A DNA stretch of 49,377 nucleotides from Phocaeicola_A sp964514145 (lineage in GTDB: Bacteria > Bacteroidota > Bacteroidia > Bacteroidales > Bacteroidaceae). Positions 32,702 to 42,872 of this stretch are shown here, piece after piece. The DNA is taken from contig CAZEPM010000003.1 in assembly GCA_964514145.1 (NCBI GenBank), positions 1 through 49,377 of the forward strand, written 5' to 3'. Below the pieces are notes generated by a model. That model saw only the letters and a program-made list of their open reading frames with translations, was not told the origin of the DNA and did no database searches. Positions within the stretch are counted from its first letter, which is position 1. Each line of letters starts with the position of its first letter. The translations under genes and the position numbers were made by a program.

Positions 32702-35700
32702 ATGAAATGTTCTAAATATATATTATTGTTGTTTGCATGTCTCTTCACAGGTATGGGGGGAGCATGGGCGCAAAATGCCGTTATATCCGGTAAAGTTACC
32801 GAGCTGTTCGACGGAAAGTCAGAACCGTTGATGGGTGTAAACGTGCAGTTTGTCAATGCGATAAACCGTTCTTTGGGCGGTACGATTACCAATCTGGACG
32901 GTGTGTATAATTTGCAAGTGCCGCAAGGAGAAAATAATCTGACGATTGTGTTCTCATACATCGGTATGAAAAGTGTACGAATCCAGTATACCGGTCAGAC
33001 GAGTTTGAATGTTGTCATGGAGTCTGATGCCCAGACAGTGGCAGAGGTTGAAGTTACAGCCCGTCGGTTGGATAGGAACAGCATGGGTATCACGCAGAAA
33101 GAAATGATTTCTTCTACCCAGAAAGTTTCTATGGATGACCTGATTATGACTTCGCCGGTTTCTTCTATCGAAGAAGCGTTGCAAGGACAGCTGAGCGGTG
33201 TGGATATCTTGATGGGTGGCGGTGACCCGGGTGCTAAAGGCTCTATTCGTATTCGTGGTACCAGTACGTTGAACTCGGATGCCGAGCCGTTGATTGTTAT
33301 CGACGGTGTGCCTTATACGGACGATTTGGACGACGATTACGATTGGTCAAACAGTAACAACGAAGATTTGAGCGCCTTGCTGAATCTTTCGCCGAGCGAT
33401 ATAGAGTCGGTAGAAGTTTTGAAAGATGCATCAGCTACTGCTATCTGGGGTTCACAAGGTGCAAATGGTGTGCTGGTGATTACGACTAAAAAAGGATCAC
33501 GCGGAAAAACGTCATTCAACTTTTCTTCGAAATTTACATCCAAATACGAGCCTAGCGGTATACCGATGTTGAACGGTGACCAGTATGTGGCATTGATGAA
33601 CGATGCGATTTGGAATGCTGCGAACTATAAGGGCATTACGAATGCCAGCACTGAATTGACCTTGTTGTTCGACACGCCGGAAATCGGTTATGACCCTTCT
33701 TATCGTTATTTTGATGAATACAATCAGAATACCGACTGGCTCGACGAAGTCAAAAGCAATGCGTTTAAATGGGAAGGAAACTTTGCCATGAGTGGTGGTG
33801 GCGAAAAGGCTACTTACCGTTTTTCTCTGGGTTATCTGACGGAAGAAGGTACGACAATCGGCACGAATCTGAATCGTTTCAATACGAGTTTGAGAGTTAC
33901 TTATGATTTTTCTGACAAATTGCGTTTTAATGTAAACTTTACTTATAACGAATCAGATCAGGATGCCGGTTATTATGAAAACATTCGTAGTGTGGCCTAT
34001 AGTGCAATGCCGAACAAATCACCTTATTATATAGATGATGCCACCGGTCAGCGCACTTCGCAGTATTTTTCCTATACATCAGACTATGAGGGTAGTTTTT
34101 CTCAAAGTAGTAGCAAGAGGGCTTCCAATTACAACCCTGTGGCTATGGCGCGTGAGAGCGAAAACAATACCCGTACACGCGAAGGAAAGCTCAACCTGCA
34201 GGCCGATTATATTATTCTTCCGGGATTTACCTACAAAGGTTTAGTCTCTTTGCAATTGAAAGGTGTTCGCGGTCACAAGTTCTTGCCTCAATCTGCCATC
34301 GGTGTGGCGTGGACGGACAGCTATGCAAACCGCAGTACGGACAGCGGCTCGGATGCCTATACGTTGCAAACTGAAAACCAGTTGCTGTATATCAAAGACT
34401 GGGCAGAGAAACATCAGCTGATTGCTACCGGTGTTTTGCGTACGAAACAATCTCGAAGCACCAGTTTCTCGACTACGACTTCCGGAAATGCTTCTGCCGG
34501 ACTGTCTGACCCGATTAACGGAAGTTCGGTCGTTACTGCCGGATCTTCAGAATCGGAGTCACGCACGGTTTCTGCAATCGTGCAAGCCAATTACACGTTG
34601 ATGGATCGTTATGTATTCCAAGCGACTGCAAACCTCGAAGGTAATTCTGCAATGGGTGAAGACAATCGTTGGGGTATTTTCCCTGCCGGCGGTGTTTCTT
34701 GGAATGCACATTACGAACCGTTCTTGCGTGAGATCAGATGGATTGACGAAGTGAAGTTTCGTGCTTCTGTAGGACAAACCGGTAATAGCGCCAAGGGTAC
34801 TTCCTATTTCGGAGCTTTTTCTGCTATCTCCGGCGGTTATATGGGAATGGCTGCCATAGAGCCGGTGCGCATGCAGTTGAATACCTTGAAATGGGAAACG
34901 ACGACAGACTTTAATGTCGGTGCCGATTTGGGATTCCTCAATAACCGCTTGCGCTTTACGGTCGATATCTATCATCGTTGGACAAAAGATCTGTTGCAAA
35001 CGGATGTGAGTATTCCTACCACTACCGGTTATGACGAGTTGGAATACATGAACTCAGGTAAGATGGAGAACTACGGATGGGAAGTTCGCGCAGACGTAGT
35101 ACCTATCCAGACAAAGAAATGGCGTCTGACGGCCTATGTGAATCTGAGCCACAATGAGAACAAAATTACCGAGTTGCCTTCCAACATGAGTACGGACACA
35201 TACACGCTGTCAAACGGAACGTATGCTTCAATCGTGGCTGCCGGACGTCCGGTAGGCTCGTTCTATGGTTTCCGTTATTTGGGTGTATATCAAAATACTG
35301 AAGATACGTATGCTCGTGATGCCGATGGCAATATCATGAACGACTTGAACGGAAACCCGATTGTCATGCAGAATGGTTCGTATGTGGTTTGCCCGGGTGA
35401 TGCCAAGTATGAAGATATCAATAACGATGGTGTAATCAACGAATACGATATTGTTTATCTGGGTAACTACAATCCGTTGCTTACCGGTGGTTTCGGATTT
35501 AACCTTCGCTACGACCGCATTACGCTGAGCGCTTCATTCTACGGACGTTACGGTTCGAAGGTTATCAATACGACACGTATGAACAACGAGGCAATGTATG
35601 GCACTTCCAATCAAAGTACTGCGGTATTGAACCGTTGGAGAAAGGAAGGTGACGACACGGATATTCCGCGTGCGTTATACAATACCGGTTTGAACTATTT

Positions 35701-35968
35701 AGGTTCTGACCGTTTTGTGGAAGACAACTCTTATTTACGTTTGAAGACTTTGTCGCTTTCTTATAATCTGCCGACAGATTTCTGTCGTCGTCTCGGAGTT
35801 AATAATTTGAATGTCTTCGTTACGGGTTATAACCTCTTTACGTGGACAAATTATACCGGACAAGATCCGGAAGTAAAGATTCCATCTACTCCTACGGACT
35901 TTGCAGAAGATACAGCTACGACACCTTGCTCTATCCAAGTGTCTTTTGGACTTAATTTATCATTCTAA
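32702..35968 (+). CDS. SusC-like TonB-dependent outer membrane transporter (first)
   Basis: A 1088-residue SusC/RagA protein. Signal peptide 1-23 (AWA-Q), an N-terminal carboxypeptidase-regulatory-like domain (about 27-110, VISGKVTE to FSYIGMKSVRIQ), a plug domain (about 135-270, IRIRGTSTLNSDAEPLIVID) with the SusC signature LKDASATAIWGSQGANGVLV, and a 22-strand-type barrel ending SFGLNLSF with terminal Phe. It imports a large ligand using TonB energy, with the SusD protein encoded 15 bases downstream as its lid. The substrate cannot be read from sequence; pectin fragments are possible given the nearby lyase. Confidence 0.95.
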   Translation: MKCSKYILLLFACLFTGMGGAWAQNAVISGKVTELFDGKSEPLMGVNVQFVNAINRSLGGTITNLDGVYNLQVPQGENNLTIVFSYIGMKSVRIQYTGQTSLNVVMESDAQTVAEVEVTARRLDRNSMGITQKEMISSTQKVSMDDLIMTSPVSSIEEALQGQLSGVDILMGGGDPGAKGSIRIRGTSTLNSDAEPLIVIDGVPYTDDLDDDYDWSNSNNEDLSALLNLSPSDIESVEVLKDASATAIWGSQGANGVLVITTKKGSRGKTSFNFSSKFTSKYEPSGIPMLNGDQYVALMNDAIWNAANYKGITNASTELTLLFDTPEIGYDPSYRYFDEYNQNTDWLDEVKSNAFKWEGNFAMSGGGEKATYRFSLGYLTEEGTTIGTNLNRFNTSLRVTYDFSDKLRFNVNFTYNESDQDAGYYENIRSVAYSAMPNKSPYYIDDATGQRTSQYFSYTSDYEGSFSQSSSKRASNYNPVAMARESENNTRTREGKLNLQADYIILPGFTYKGLVSLQLKGVRGHKFLPQSAIGVAWTDSYANRSTDSGSDAYTLQTENQLLYIKDWAEKHQLIATGVLRTKQSRSTSFSTTTSGNASAGLSDPINGSSVVTAGSSESESRTVSAIVQANYTLMDRYVFQATANLEGNSAMGEDNRWGIFPAGGVSWNAHYEPFLREIRWIDEVKFRASVGQTGNSAKGTSYFGAFSAISGGYMGMAAIEPVRMQLNTLKWETTTDFNVGADLGFLNNRLRFTVDIYHRWTKDLLQTDVSIPTTTGYDELEYMNSGKMENYGWEVRADVVPIQTKKWRLTAYVNLSHNENKITELPSNMSTDTYTLSNGTYASIVAAGRPVGSFYGFRYLGVYQNTEDTYARDADGNIMNDLNGNPIVMQNGSYVVCPGDAKYEDINNDGVINEYDIVYLGNYNPLLTGGFGFNLRYDRITLSASFYGRYGSKVINTTRMNNEAMYGTSNQSTAVLNRWRKEGDDTDIPRALYNTGLNYLGSDRFVEDNSYLRLKTLSLSYNLPTDFCRRLGVNNLNVFVTGYNLFTWTNYTGQDPEVKIPSTPTDFAEDTATTPCSIQVSFGLNLSF

Positions 35969-35983
35969 TGGTGAGAAGATTTT

Positions 35984-37570
35984 ATGAAAAAAATACTATA
36001 TACATTATTAATTACTGGAGGACTTCTAAGTAGCAGTTGTACGGACTGGTTGACCGTATATCCCAACAATGAACAAGTAACGGATGACTACTGGAAGTCA
36101 GAAGAAGATGTAGAGGCCGTCTTAGCATCCGGTTACTATTATATGCGCCAAAGCGTAAGTAATTTTATTCGCTGGGGGGAATTGCGTGCAGGTTCGATTT
36201 ATATGCCTTACACCAGTTCTGCGATCCAAACGTTCCAGTTGATTCCGAACTCGAGCTATATATCGTGGGAAACCTTATATAAGGTAATCAATATGGCTAA
36301 CTCTGTGTTGGAATATGCTCCTCAGGTAATGGAAGAAGACGAAGGTTATGTAGAAAGCGTTATGAACAGCCATCTGTGCGAAGCGTATTTTATGCGCGCA
36401 TTGATGTATTTTTATTTGGTGAGAAACTGGAAGGAAGTTCCTCTGGTTTTGTCAGCTTATGTGGATGATACAGCGCCGATGTCTCTTGCAAAATCGAGTG
36501 AAGACGACATTGTCGCACAGATTAAGTCGGATTTGCTGACCGCTATCAACATTGGTGCTGCAAAAGAGTTTTATGACAGTTCGGCATTGGAAGGTATCAA
36601 TGCTTGGGAAAACAAGGGTCGTGGCACGATTTGGGCTATCTACGCTTTGATGGCTGATGTTTGCCTGTGGTCTGAAGATTGGGACGGATGTATTCAGTAT
36701 GCTGACATGCTCCTTAATTCGTCTTCATCTTATGCACCCGCATTCATTACGTCTTCAGCTGCTGACAGCCATGAATCGTGGTTCCGAATCTATAATCCGG
36801 GTAATAGTAGTGAATCGATTTTTGAGTTACAGTTCAGCTATTCGCTTTCTCAGACATCGGGCTCGCCTTCGTCTCTGTTTTCGGTTACCTCCTCGGCAGA
36901 TTACCGATATACTACGGCTATGACCACCCGTTTGATAGAAGAGGCGAATGAAGTCGCTCAAGTTAGCAGTAGTGGCGGTATTGGTCGTGCATGGTATGGC
37001 GCATGTGTTTTCGATACCGATGAGAGCAGTTCTACCAATTATAGCAGTGCTACAGCTGCTTATATCTGGAAATATAATGGCGGTGAGAACTCAAACGGTG
37101 ATTATGCGAATGTTCGCACGAATTCAGATGCAAACTTTATTATTTATCGTGTTGCGGATGTAATGCTAATGAAAGCTGAAGCTTTGATTTGGCAGGGTGG
37201 AGACGACAACTATGCCAGTGCATTGGATATTATCAATCAGATTCGCGAACGTGCGGGATTGGCCGATAGTTCAATCAATCCGAACGAAACTTCGGAATTG
37301 GAAATGTTGACGGCTTTATTGAATGAACGTGATATCGAATTTGCTGCGGAAGGCAAACGCTGGTATGATTTGATACGCTACGGACGTTCGAAAGACTTTA
37401 GATATTTCAGTACATGTATTGCATTGGTAACGGAAAACAATCAGTCTGCCCGCGCTGCTTGGATATCTTCCGTTTTGAATGATGAATATGGTTGGTATCT
37501 GCCTATTGATGAAGATGAAATAGCATCTAATACGTTATTGACACAAAATCCATATTACAGTGGATATTAA
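35984..37570 (+). CDS. SusD/RagB family nutrient-binding lipoprotein (first)
   Basis: A 528-residue lipoprotein (SSSC lipobox, C19) starting CTDWLTVYPNNEQVTDDYWK, the usual SusD N-terminus with the later TPR-like helices (LCEAYFMRALMYFYLVRNW, residues of about 130-150). The C-terminal RagB part includes IINQIRERAGL and LLNERDIEFAAEGKRWYDLIRYG. SusD proteins close the SusC barrel and bind the substrate at the cell surface. It follows its SusC partner in the usual order and precedes a FAS1 lipoprotein. Confidence 0.95.
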   Translation: MKKILYTLLITGGLLSSSCTDWLTVYPNNEQVTDDYWKSEEDVEAVLASGYYYMRQSVSNFIRWGELRAGSIYMPYTSSAIQTFQLIPNSSYISWETLYKVINMANSVLEYAPQVMEEDEGYVESVMNSHLCEAYFMRALMYFYLVRNWKEVPLVLSAYVDDTAPMSLAKSSEDDIVAQIKSDLLTAINIGAAKEFYDSSALEGINAWENKGRGTIWAIYALMADVCLWSEDWDGCIQYADMLLNSSSSYAPAFITSSAADSHESWFRIYNPGNSSESIFELQFSYSLSQTSGSPSSLFSVTSSADYRYTTAMTTRLIEEANEVAQVSSSGGIGRAWYGACVFDTDESSSTNYSSATAAYIWKYNGGENSNGDYANVRTNSDANFIIYRVADVMLMKAEALIWQGGDDNYASALDIINQIRERAGLADSSINPNETSELEMLTALLNERDIEFAAEGKRWYDLIRYGRSKDFRYFSTCIALVTENNQSARAAWISSVLNDEYGWYLPIDEDEIASNTLLTQNPYYSGY

Positions 37571-37592
37571 AAAAAACAAAAAGTACATAGAT

Positions 37593-39305
37593 ATGAAGAA
37601 GTTTGTTATAATAATCAGTTCTTTAGCGTTGGTCATTGTTTCTTTTATAAGATGTGATGATCCGTATGAAAATACCACTTATCAGGCTTATGATATGAAT
37701 CCGGCTTCTACTTATATGAGTTCTCGCGAAGATTTGTCAGAGTTTGTAGCCATGTTGCGGTATACAGATTTATATAATGCGATAAATCAGGCTTACAGTT
37801 CTTTCACGGTTTTTGTGCCGAATAATGAAGCCATGCAAAAATTCTATGAGTCGAGAGGAGTGAGTTCTCTGGAAGAGTTGGGTGTGGATTATGCCAGTAG
37901 TTTTATTAAGTACCATGTTTTAAGTGACTCTATCACTTATTCAACTTTTGTTTCTGGCGGTGAATTGAGCGTTGCAACGCTGAGCGAAGAATATCTGACT
38001 GTAACTTTTGGTGACAGTACAGACGTAAACGGTAGTGGTTTGAACGCTGTATATCTGAATGGGGAAGCCCATGTTATTGAGATGGATATTCGTGTTTCCA
38101 ACGGTTTCGTATATATATTGGAGGATGCATTGACTCCGGTTGTAGAAAGTCTTTGGGAAAAATTGAATGAAGAAACCGAAAGCAATTATTCAATTATGAA
38201 AGAGGCTTTGAGTGCGACAGGATGGGGTGATACGCTGAATATCATCAAAGATACGTTGAGCATTTATCAAGGCATAGTGAATGAGCGTACACGTACGTTT
38301 ACCTTATTGGGTGTGACGGATGAAACGTTTGCCGCAGAAGGCATTAATTCGTTGTCGGATTTAGTCTCTGAATTGGGAGCCGGCAGCGATTATACGAATG
38401 CTGAAAATGCTCTGAATCGTTATGTTGCATACCATATCCTGGACGGTTCGTATTCGTTGGAAAGACTGAAGATGGCCGACACGGATACGATTTATGCATA
38501 CAACGTTTATAGCACGTATGCATCCGGAACCATTATTAAGATGACAAAAGAGGCGGATGGGGATACTTATCTGAATTATGATAATGATGGCGGAGCACAG
38601 TTTGTGGAAAAATTCTGCGACGTGCGCGGAAAGAATGGTTATATCCAGCAAATCAGTTCGTATCTGCCAATATGGGAAGATCCTACTCCTGCGATGATAT
38701 GGTTTGATTTCTGCGATTATTCTGAAGTTGAGAATTACATTGCAAGCAACGGAACGGAAGGTCAGAAATATCAGACGGTAGATGCCAGCAATGAATATAG
38801 AACGGATGTATCTTCGTTAAGTTGTTATAGTTATCAGATAGTTAATTATCCGGCTTCGACAAGTTCTTATAATTATCTGGACTATATGACGGCTAAATCC
38901 ACCAATAATTTTTCTAATTGCCGTAATGGCGATATGTTGGTAATAAACCTCGGTTATATGAGTTGGGTTTCAATGCAAACTCCTACGATTATACAAGGTC
39001 GTTATAAAGTGACTTTACGTTTCTGCTATGCAACGTCCCAGAACTTTATGCGTCAAGCTACAGATGGAAGTAACGGCGGACAGATGCAGTTCTCATTTGA
39101 TGACGAACATATAATTTCGGCAACTCCCTATACTTCAGTTCCCAGCAATAGTTTGAACGTTTATGATTATGTGTTGTATGACGAACTCGAATTTGAGACA
39201 ACCAGTGATCATACCTTTAAGATCTTAGTGCAGGACCCGGCTGCATCTACGAATTCAAGTTTTAGAATTCAGCTAGATTATTTATTGTTTGAACCTTTAA
39301 ATTAA
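37593..39305 (+). CDS. fasciclin (FAS1) surface lipoprotein with C-terminal beta-sandwich
   Basis: A 570-residue lipoprotein (lipobox IRC, C21). Two FAS1 units (about 45-180 with SFTVFVPNNEAMQKFY and IKYHVLSDS; about 195-360 with FTLLGVTDETFAAEG and YVAYHILDGSY) precede a C-terminal domain of about 200 residues. That domain looks like a carbohydrate-binding jelly roll (GRYKVTLRFCYATSQ, FRIQLDYLLFEP). I start at the ATG at 37593; an upstream GTG at 37560 overlaps the SusD gene and lacks a signal sequence. It is probably exposed on the surface and handles ligand with the SusCD pair; ligand unknown. Confidence 0.85.
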   Translation: MKKFVIIISSLALVIVSFIRCDDPYENTTYQAYDMNPASTYMSSREDLSEFVAMLRYTDLYNAINQAYSSFTVFVPNNEAMQKFYESRGVSSLEELGVDYASSFIKYHVLSDSITYSTFVSGGELSVATLSEEYLTVTFGDSTDVNGSGLNAVYLNGEAHVIEMDIRVSNGFVYILEDALTPVVESLWEKLNEETESNYSIMKEALSATGWGDTLNIIKDTLSIYQGIVNERTRTFTLLGVTDETFAAEGINSLSDLVSELGAGSDYTNAENALNRYVAYHILDGSYSLERLKMADTDTIYAYNVYSTYASGTIIKMTKEADGDTYLNYDNDGGAQFVEKFCDVRGKNGYIQQISSYLPIWEDPTPAMIWFDFCDYSEVENYIASNGTEGQKYQTVDASNEYRTDVSSLSCYSYQIVNYPASTSSYNYLDYMTAKSTNNFSNCRNGDMLVINLGYMSWVSMQTPTIIQGRYKVTLRFCYATSQNFMRQATDGSNGGQMQFSFDDEHIISATPYTSVPSNSLNVYDYVLYDELEFETTSDHTFKILVQDPAASTNSSFRIQLDYLLFEPLN

Positions 39306-39306
39306 C

Positions 39307-41089
39307 GTACAATGAAAACTTTATATTTATTTATAACAACGATAGCGGTATCGATAGGCTTTATGGCCTGTGACGATACTTGGAATGACCACTATAATAG
39401 TTCAGGAGACTTGGTGAACAATGACAATGTGGAAGCGGTTGATATGTCTGTTGCTGAGTTCTTAAGTAGTGAGGCTGACTATTCCGAAATGTATAGTCTG
39501 TTTCAGGAGACAGGTTTGCTGGATCAAATGAATGCTGACGAACAGTTGCTGACGGTTTTGGTTGTATCAAACGACAATATGAGCAGATCGGATGAAGAGG
39601 AAACAGATTCGGAAAAATTGTATTCAGCCCAAACTCATGTGTCGGATGTCTCTTTGTCTCCGTCTAACGTCACCGATGGTCAGCGAGTGCTGATGTGGTG
39701 CGGCAAATACATCGAGGTGACCAAAGGATTGAATCAGGACACGGGAGATGCTAACTCGATTGCTTTTAATGGCTCTTATGTACTAAGAACCATCCAGGCC
39801 CAGAATGGTTATGTGTACGAACTGAGCGAAAAAGTTACGGCTCCGAAATCGATGTATGAAACCATTCAGGAACTGTCTGACGATTATTCAATCTTCCGTG
39901 ATATGGTGTTGGCACGCTGTACTCAGGCGTTTGATCAGAGTTCCAGCCTACCCATCGGATACGATCAGAGCGGTAACGTGGTTTATGATACCGTTTGGAC
40001 AACTCAATGTTCGTATTTCTCAGACGAAGGTATGGACATCTTATCCGAATCGATTAATGGAACGATGTTGATTCCGTCGAATACCATCATCGAAACAGCC
40101 TTGCAAGAAGGTAAGGCGAAATTGGCTGCATGGAATCTGGAACGCGAAGATACGATTCTGGAAAATTGGTTCATACAGGTAGCTTTCTTTGATACCAAAC
40201 TTTCGATATCGGACTTGACTACAACCGACCCGGATAAAATCGATTTGACTTCGATCTTCGACCGTCAATGGCGTACAACAGTACAGCAGATTGATGTGAC
40301 AGACTCTATACCTTTGAGTAATGGTGTCGCTTATTATATCAGCGATATGAGAATTCCGACCAACATGTTGATCTATCGTTTGAAAGATTATTTCAAATAT
40401 TATGAGAACATCAATGATGAGGAAAAAGCCGAATACTTTACAGAAGATAATTTGACGTTTAATAGTATAAGTACAGCGGTGACTGAATGGTCTGGTTGGC
40501 CGGAAGCCGGTTTCCCGAACATTACGAATGTCATATTGACCTATGATTTGACGGATGGACTAGATTTAAGTACGGCTGCAGATACAGCTGCTTATTCGGG
40601 AACCTATCGGTTGGACTTTGTTCCGTTTAAATACGAATCGACATCTGCCGGTCATACAACGGAAGCCTATTTGGTTCCGCCGGGTGAATACGATTTGTGT
40701 TTGGGATTCCAACAAACTTCGTCCAACCCTCATGCGATCGACATTTATTTTAACGATGAGTATGTTGGTCAGGTTACAGCCAGTGATTTGACTAAGACAA
40801 CTTATCATTACGATCGTGGCGGTCAGGGTTATCCCGAAGGCTATAATTCGAGTCTGGCTACAAATAGCAAAGCCGGCAACTATGACCGCGACGGAGGTAA
40901 GGTTGGTGAGGTCGTAATTGAAGGAACAGAAGCTCAAGTCGTAAAAATCTCCTATGTAGGTGTGGACGTTCCGATTGCCAGACCTAAAACTGTGTTCCAT
41001 CACTGGTGCTTGAAACCAACAGAAAACTGTTATTAAAAATTTTTAGGTTCGTATTAATTATGAAGGATATAAAAACTATATGCGCTGCT
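39307..41089 (+). repeat. tandem duplication, unit 1 (1783 bp)
   Basis: This unit starts 5 bases before the FAS1 gene and ends after codon 10 of the following susC. The next unit begins at the very next base and appears identical along its whole length. The flanking bases differ (C at 39306 against T at 41089; G at 41090 against C at 42873), which sets the limits. Confidence 0.95.
39312..41036 (+). CDS. FAS1-like surface lipoprotein, copy 1 of an exact duplicate
   Basis: A 574-residue lipoprotein (lipobox FMAC, C20, then the CDDTWNDHYN start common in this group). Two divergent FAS1-like regions (about 45-180: YSEMYSLFQETGLLDQM, TVLVVSNDNMS; about 185-345: DYSIFRDMVLARCTQAF, TMLIPSNTIIETAL) are followed by a C-terminal beta-sandwich (about 370-570, LVPPGEYDLCLGFQQ, IDIYFNDEYVGQV) that may bind sugars. 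It starts 6 bases after the previous gene. Its role is probably as an accessory surface binding protein for the second SusCD pair. The following gene encodes the same protein without a single change. Confidence 0.88.
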   Translation: MKTLYLFITTIAVSIGFMACDDTWNDHYNSSGDLVNNDNVEAVDMSVAEFLSSEADYSEMYSLFQETGLLDQMNADEQLLTVLVVSNDNMSRSDEEETDSEKLYSAQTHVSDVSLSPSNVTDGQRVLMWCGKYIEVTKGLNQDTGDANSIAFNGSYVLRTIQAQNGYVYELSEKVTAPKSMYETIQELSDDYSIFRDMVLARCTQAFDQSSSLPIGYDQSGNVVYDTVWTTQCSYFSDEGMDILSESINGTMLIPSNTIIETALQEGKAKLAAWNLEREDTILENWFIQVAFFDTKLSISDLTTTDPDKIDLTSIFDRQWRTTVQQIDVTDSIPLSNGVAYYISDMRIPTNMLIYRLKDYFKYYENINDEEKAEYFTEDNLTFNSISTAVTEWSGWPEAGFPNITNVILTYDLTDGLDLSTAADTAAYSGTYRLDFVPFKYESTSAGHTTEAYLVPPGEYDLCLGFQQTSSNPHAIDIYFNDEYVGQVTASDLTKTTYHYDRGGQGYPEGYNSSLATNSKAGNYDRDGGKVGEVVIEGTEAQVVKISYVGVDVPIARPKTVFHHWCLKPTENCY

Positions 41090-41098
41090 GTACAATGA
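41060..41098 (+). pseudogene. remnant of the second susC start, 12 codons
   Basis: The reading frame MKDIKTICAAVQ keeps the first ten codons of the susC at 42843 and then meets a stop at the duplication joint. Its stop overlaps the ATG of FAS1 copy 2 in an ATGA arrangement, so it may still be translated as a leader peptide. Confidence 0.88.
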
Positions 41099-42872
41099 AA
41101 ACTTTATATTTATTTATAACAACGATAGCGGTATCGATAGGCTTTATGGCCTGTGACGATACTTGGAATGACCACTATAATAGTTCAGGAGACTTGGTGA
41201 ACAATGACAATGTGGAAGCGGTTGATATGTCTGTTGCTGAGTTCTTAAGTAGTGAGGCTGACTATTCCGAAATGTATAGTCTGTTTCAGGAGACAGGTTT
41301 GCTGGATCAAATGAATGCTGACGAACAGTTGCTGACGGTTTTGGTTGTATCAAACGACAATATGAGCAGATCGGATGAAGAGGAAACAGATTCGGAAAAA
41401 TTGTATTCAGCCCAAACTCATGTGTCGGATGTCTCTTTGTCTCCGTCTAACGTCACCGATGGTCAGCGAGTGCTGATGTGGTGCGGCAAATACATCGAGG
41501 TGACCAAAGGATTGAATCAGGACACGGGAGATGCTAACTCGATTGCTTTTAATGGCTCTTATGTACTAAGAACCATCCAGGCCCAGAATGGTTATGTGTA
41601 CGAACTGAGCGAAAAAGTTACGGCTCCGAAATCGATGTATGAAACCATTCAGGAACTGTCTGACGATTATTCAATCTTCCGTGATATGGTGTTGGCACGC
41701 TGTACTCAGGCGTTTGATCAGAGTTCCAGCCTACCCATCGGATACGATCAGAGCGGTAACGTGGTTTATGATACCGTTTGGACAACTCAATGTTCGTATT
41801 TCTCAGACGAAGGTATGGACATCTTATCCGAATCGATTAATGGAACGATGTTGATTCCGTCGAATACCATCATCGAAACAGCCTTGCAAGAAGGTAAGGC
41901 GAAATTGGCTGCATGGAATCTGGAACGCGAAGATACGATTCTGGAAAATTGGTTCATACAGGTAGCTTTCTTTGATACCAAACTTTCGATATCGGACTTG
42001 ACTACAACCGACCCGGATAAAATCGATTTGACTTCGATCTTCGACCGTCAATGGCGTACAACAGTACAGCAGATTGATGTGACAGACTCTATACCTTTGA
42101 GTAATGGTGTCGCTTATTATATCAGCGATATGAGAATTCCGACCAACATGTTGATCTATCGTTTGAAAGATTATTTCAAATATTATGAGAACATCAATGA
42201 TGAGGAAAAAGCCGAATACTTTACAGAAGATAATTTGACGTTTAATAGTATAAGTACAGCGGTGACTGAATGGTCTGGTTGGCCGGAAGCCGGTTTCCCG
42301 AACATTACGAATGTCATATTGACCTATGATTTGACGGATGGACTAGATTTAAGTACGGCTGCAGATACAGCTGCTTATTCGGGAACCTATCGGTTGGACT
42401 TTGTTCCGTTTAAATACGAATCGACATCTGCCGGTCATACAACGGAAGCCTATTTGGTTCCGCCGGGTGAATACGATTTGTGTTTGGGATTCCAACAAAC
42501 TTCGTCCAACCCTCATGCGATCGACATTTATTTTAACGATGAGTATGTTGGTCAGGTTACAGCCAGTGATTTGACTAAGACAACTTATCATTACGATCGT
42601 GGCGGTCAGGGTTATCCCGAAGGCTATAATTCGAGTCTGGCTACAAATAGCAAAGCCGGCAACTATGACCGCGACGGAGGTAAGGTTGGTGAGGTCGTAA
42701 TTGAAGGAACAGAAGCTCAAGTCGTAAAAATCTCCTATGTAGGTGTGGACGTTCCGATTGCCAGACCTAAAACTGTGTTCCATCACTGGTGCTTGAAACC
42801 AACAGAAAACTGTTATTAAAAATTTTTAGGTTCGTATTAATTATGAAGGATATAAAAACTATATGCGCTGCT
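41090..42872 (+). repeat. tandem duplication, unit 2 (1783 bp)
   Basis: Head-to-tail copy of the preceding 1783 bases, with no spacer. By reading I see no base differences from unit 1. It ends inside the second susC at codon 10. Confidence 0.95.
41095..42819 (+). CDS. FAS1-like surface lipoprotein, copy 2 of an exact duplicate
   Basis: The same 574-residue lipoprotein as the preceding gene: lipidated C20, two FAS1-like regions and a beta-sandwich tail. The frame is open 15 bases farther upstream (ATG at 41080, MRCCT), but those codons come from the out-of-frame susC fragment at the joint and would precede the true signal peptide, so I start at 41095. It follows the 12-codon susC remnant with a 4-base overlap and lies 23 bases before the intact susC. 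Its presence doubles the gene dose without changing the protein. Confidence 0.88.
   Translation: MKTLYLFITTIAVSIGFMACDDTWNDHYNSSGDLVNNDNVEAVDMSVAEFLSSEADYSEMYSLFQETGLLDQMNADEQLLTVLVVSNDNMSRSDEEETDSEKLYSAQTHVSDVSLSPSNVTDGQRVLMWCGKYIEVTKGLNQDTGDANSIAFNGSYVLRTIQAQNGYVYELSEKVTAPKSMYETIQELSDDYSIFRDMVLARCTQAFDQSSSLPIGYDQSGNVVYDTVWTTQCSYFSDEGMDILSESINGTMLIPSNTIIETALQEGKAKLAAWNLEREDTILENWFIQVAFFDTKLSISDLTTTDPDKIDLTSIFDRQWRTTVQQIDVTDSIPLSNGVAYYISDMRIPTNMLIYRLKDYFKYYENINDEEKAEYFTEDNLTFNSISTAVTEWSGWPEAGFPNITNVILTYDLTDGLDLSTAADTAAYSGTYRLDFVPFKYESTSAGHTTEAYLVPPGEYDLCLGFQQTSSNPHAIDIYFNDEYVGQVTASDLTKTTYHYDRGGQGYPEGYNSSLATNSKAGNYDRDGGKVGEVVIEGTEAQVVKISYVGVDVPIARPKTVFHHWCLKPTENCY

Noticed and set aside
41080..41094. 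Five-residue longer start (MRCCT) for the duplicated FAS1 gene
   Set aside because: These codons come from the out-of-frame susC fragment at the duplication joint; the signal peptide starts at 41095.
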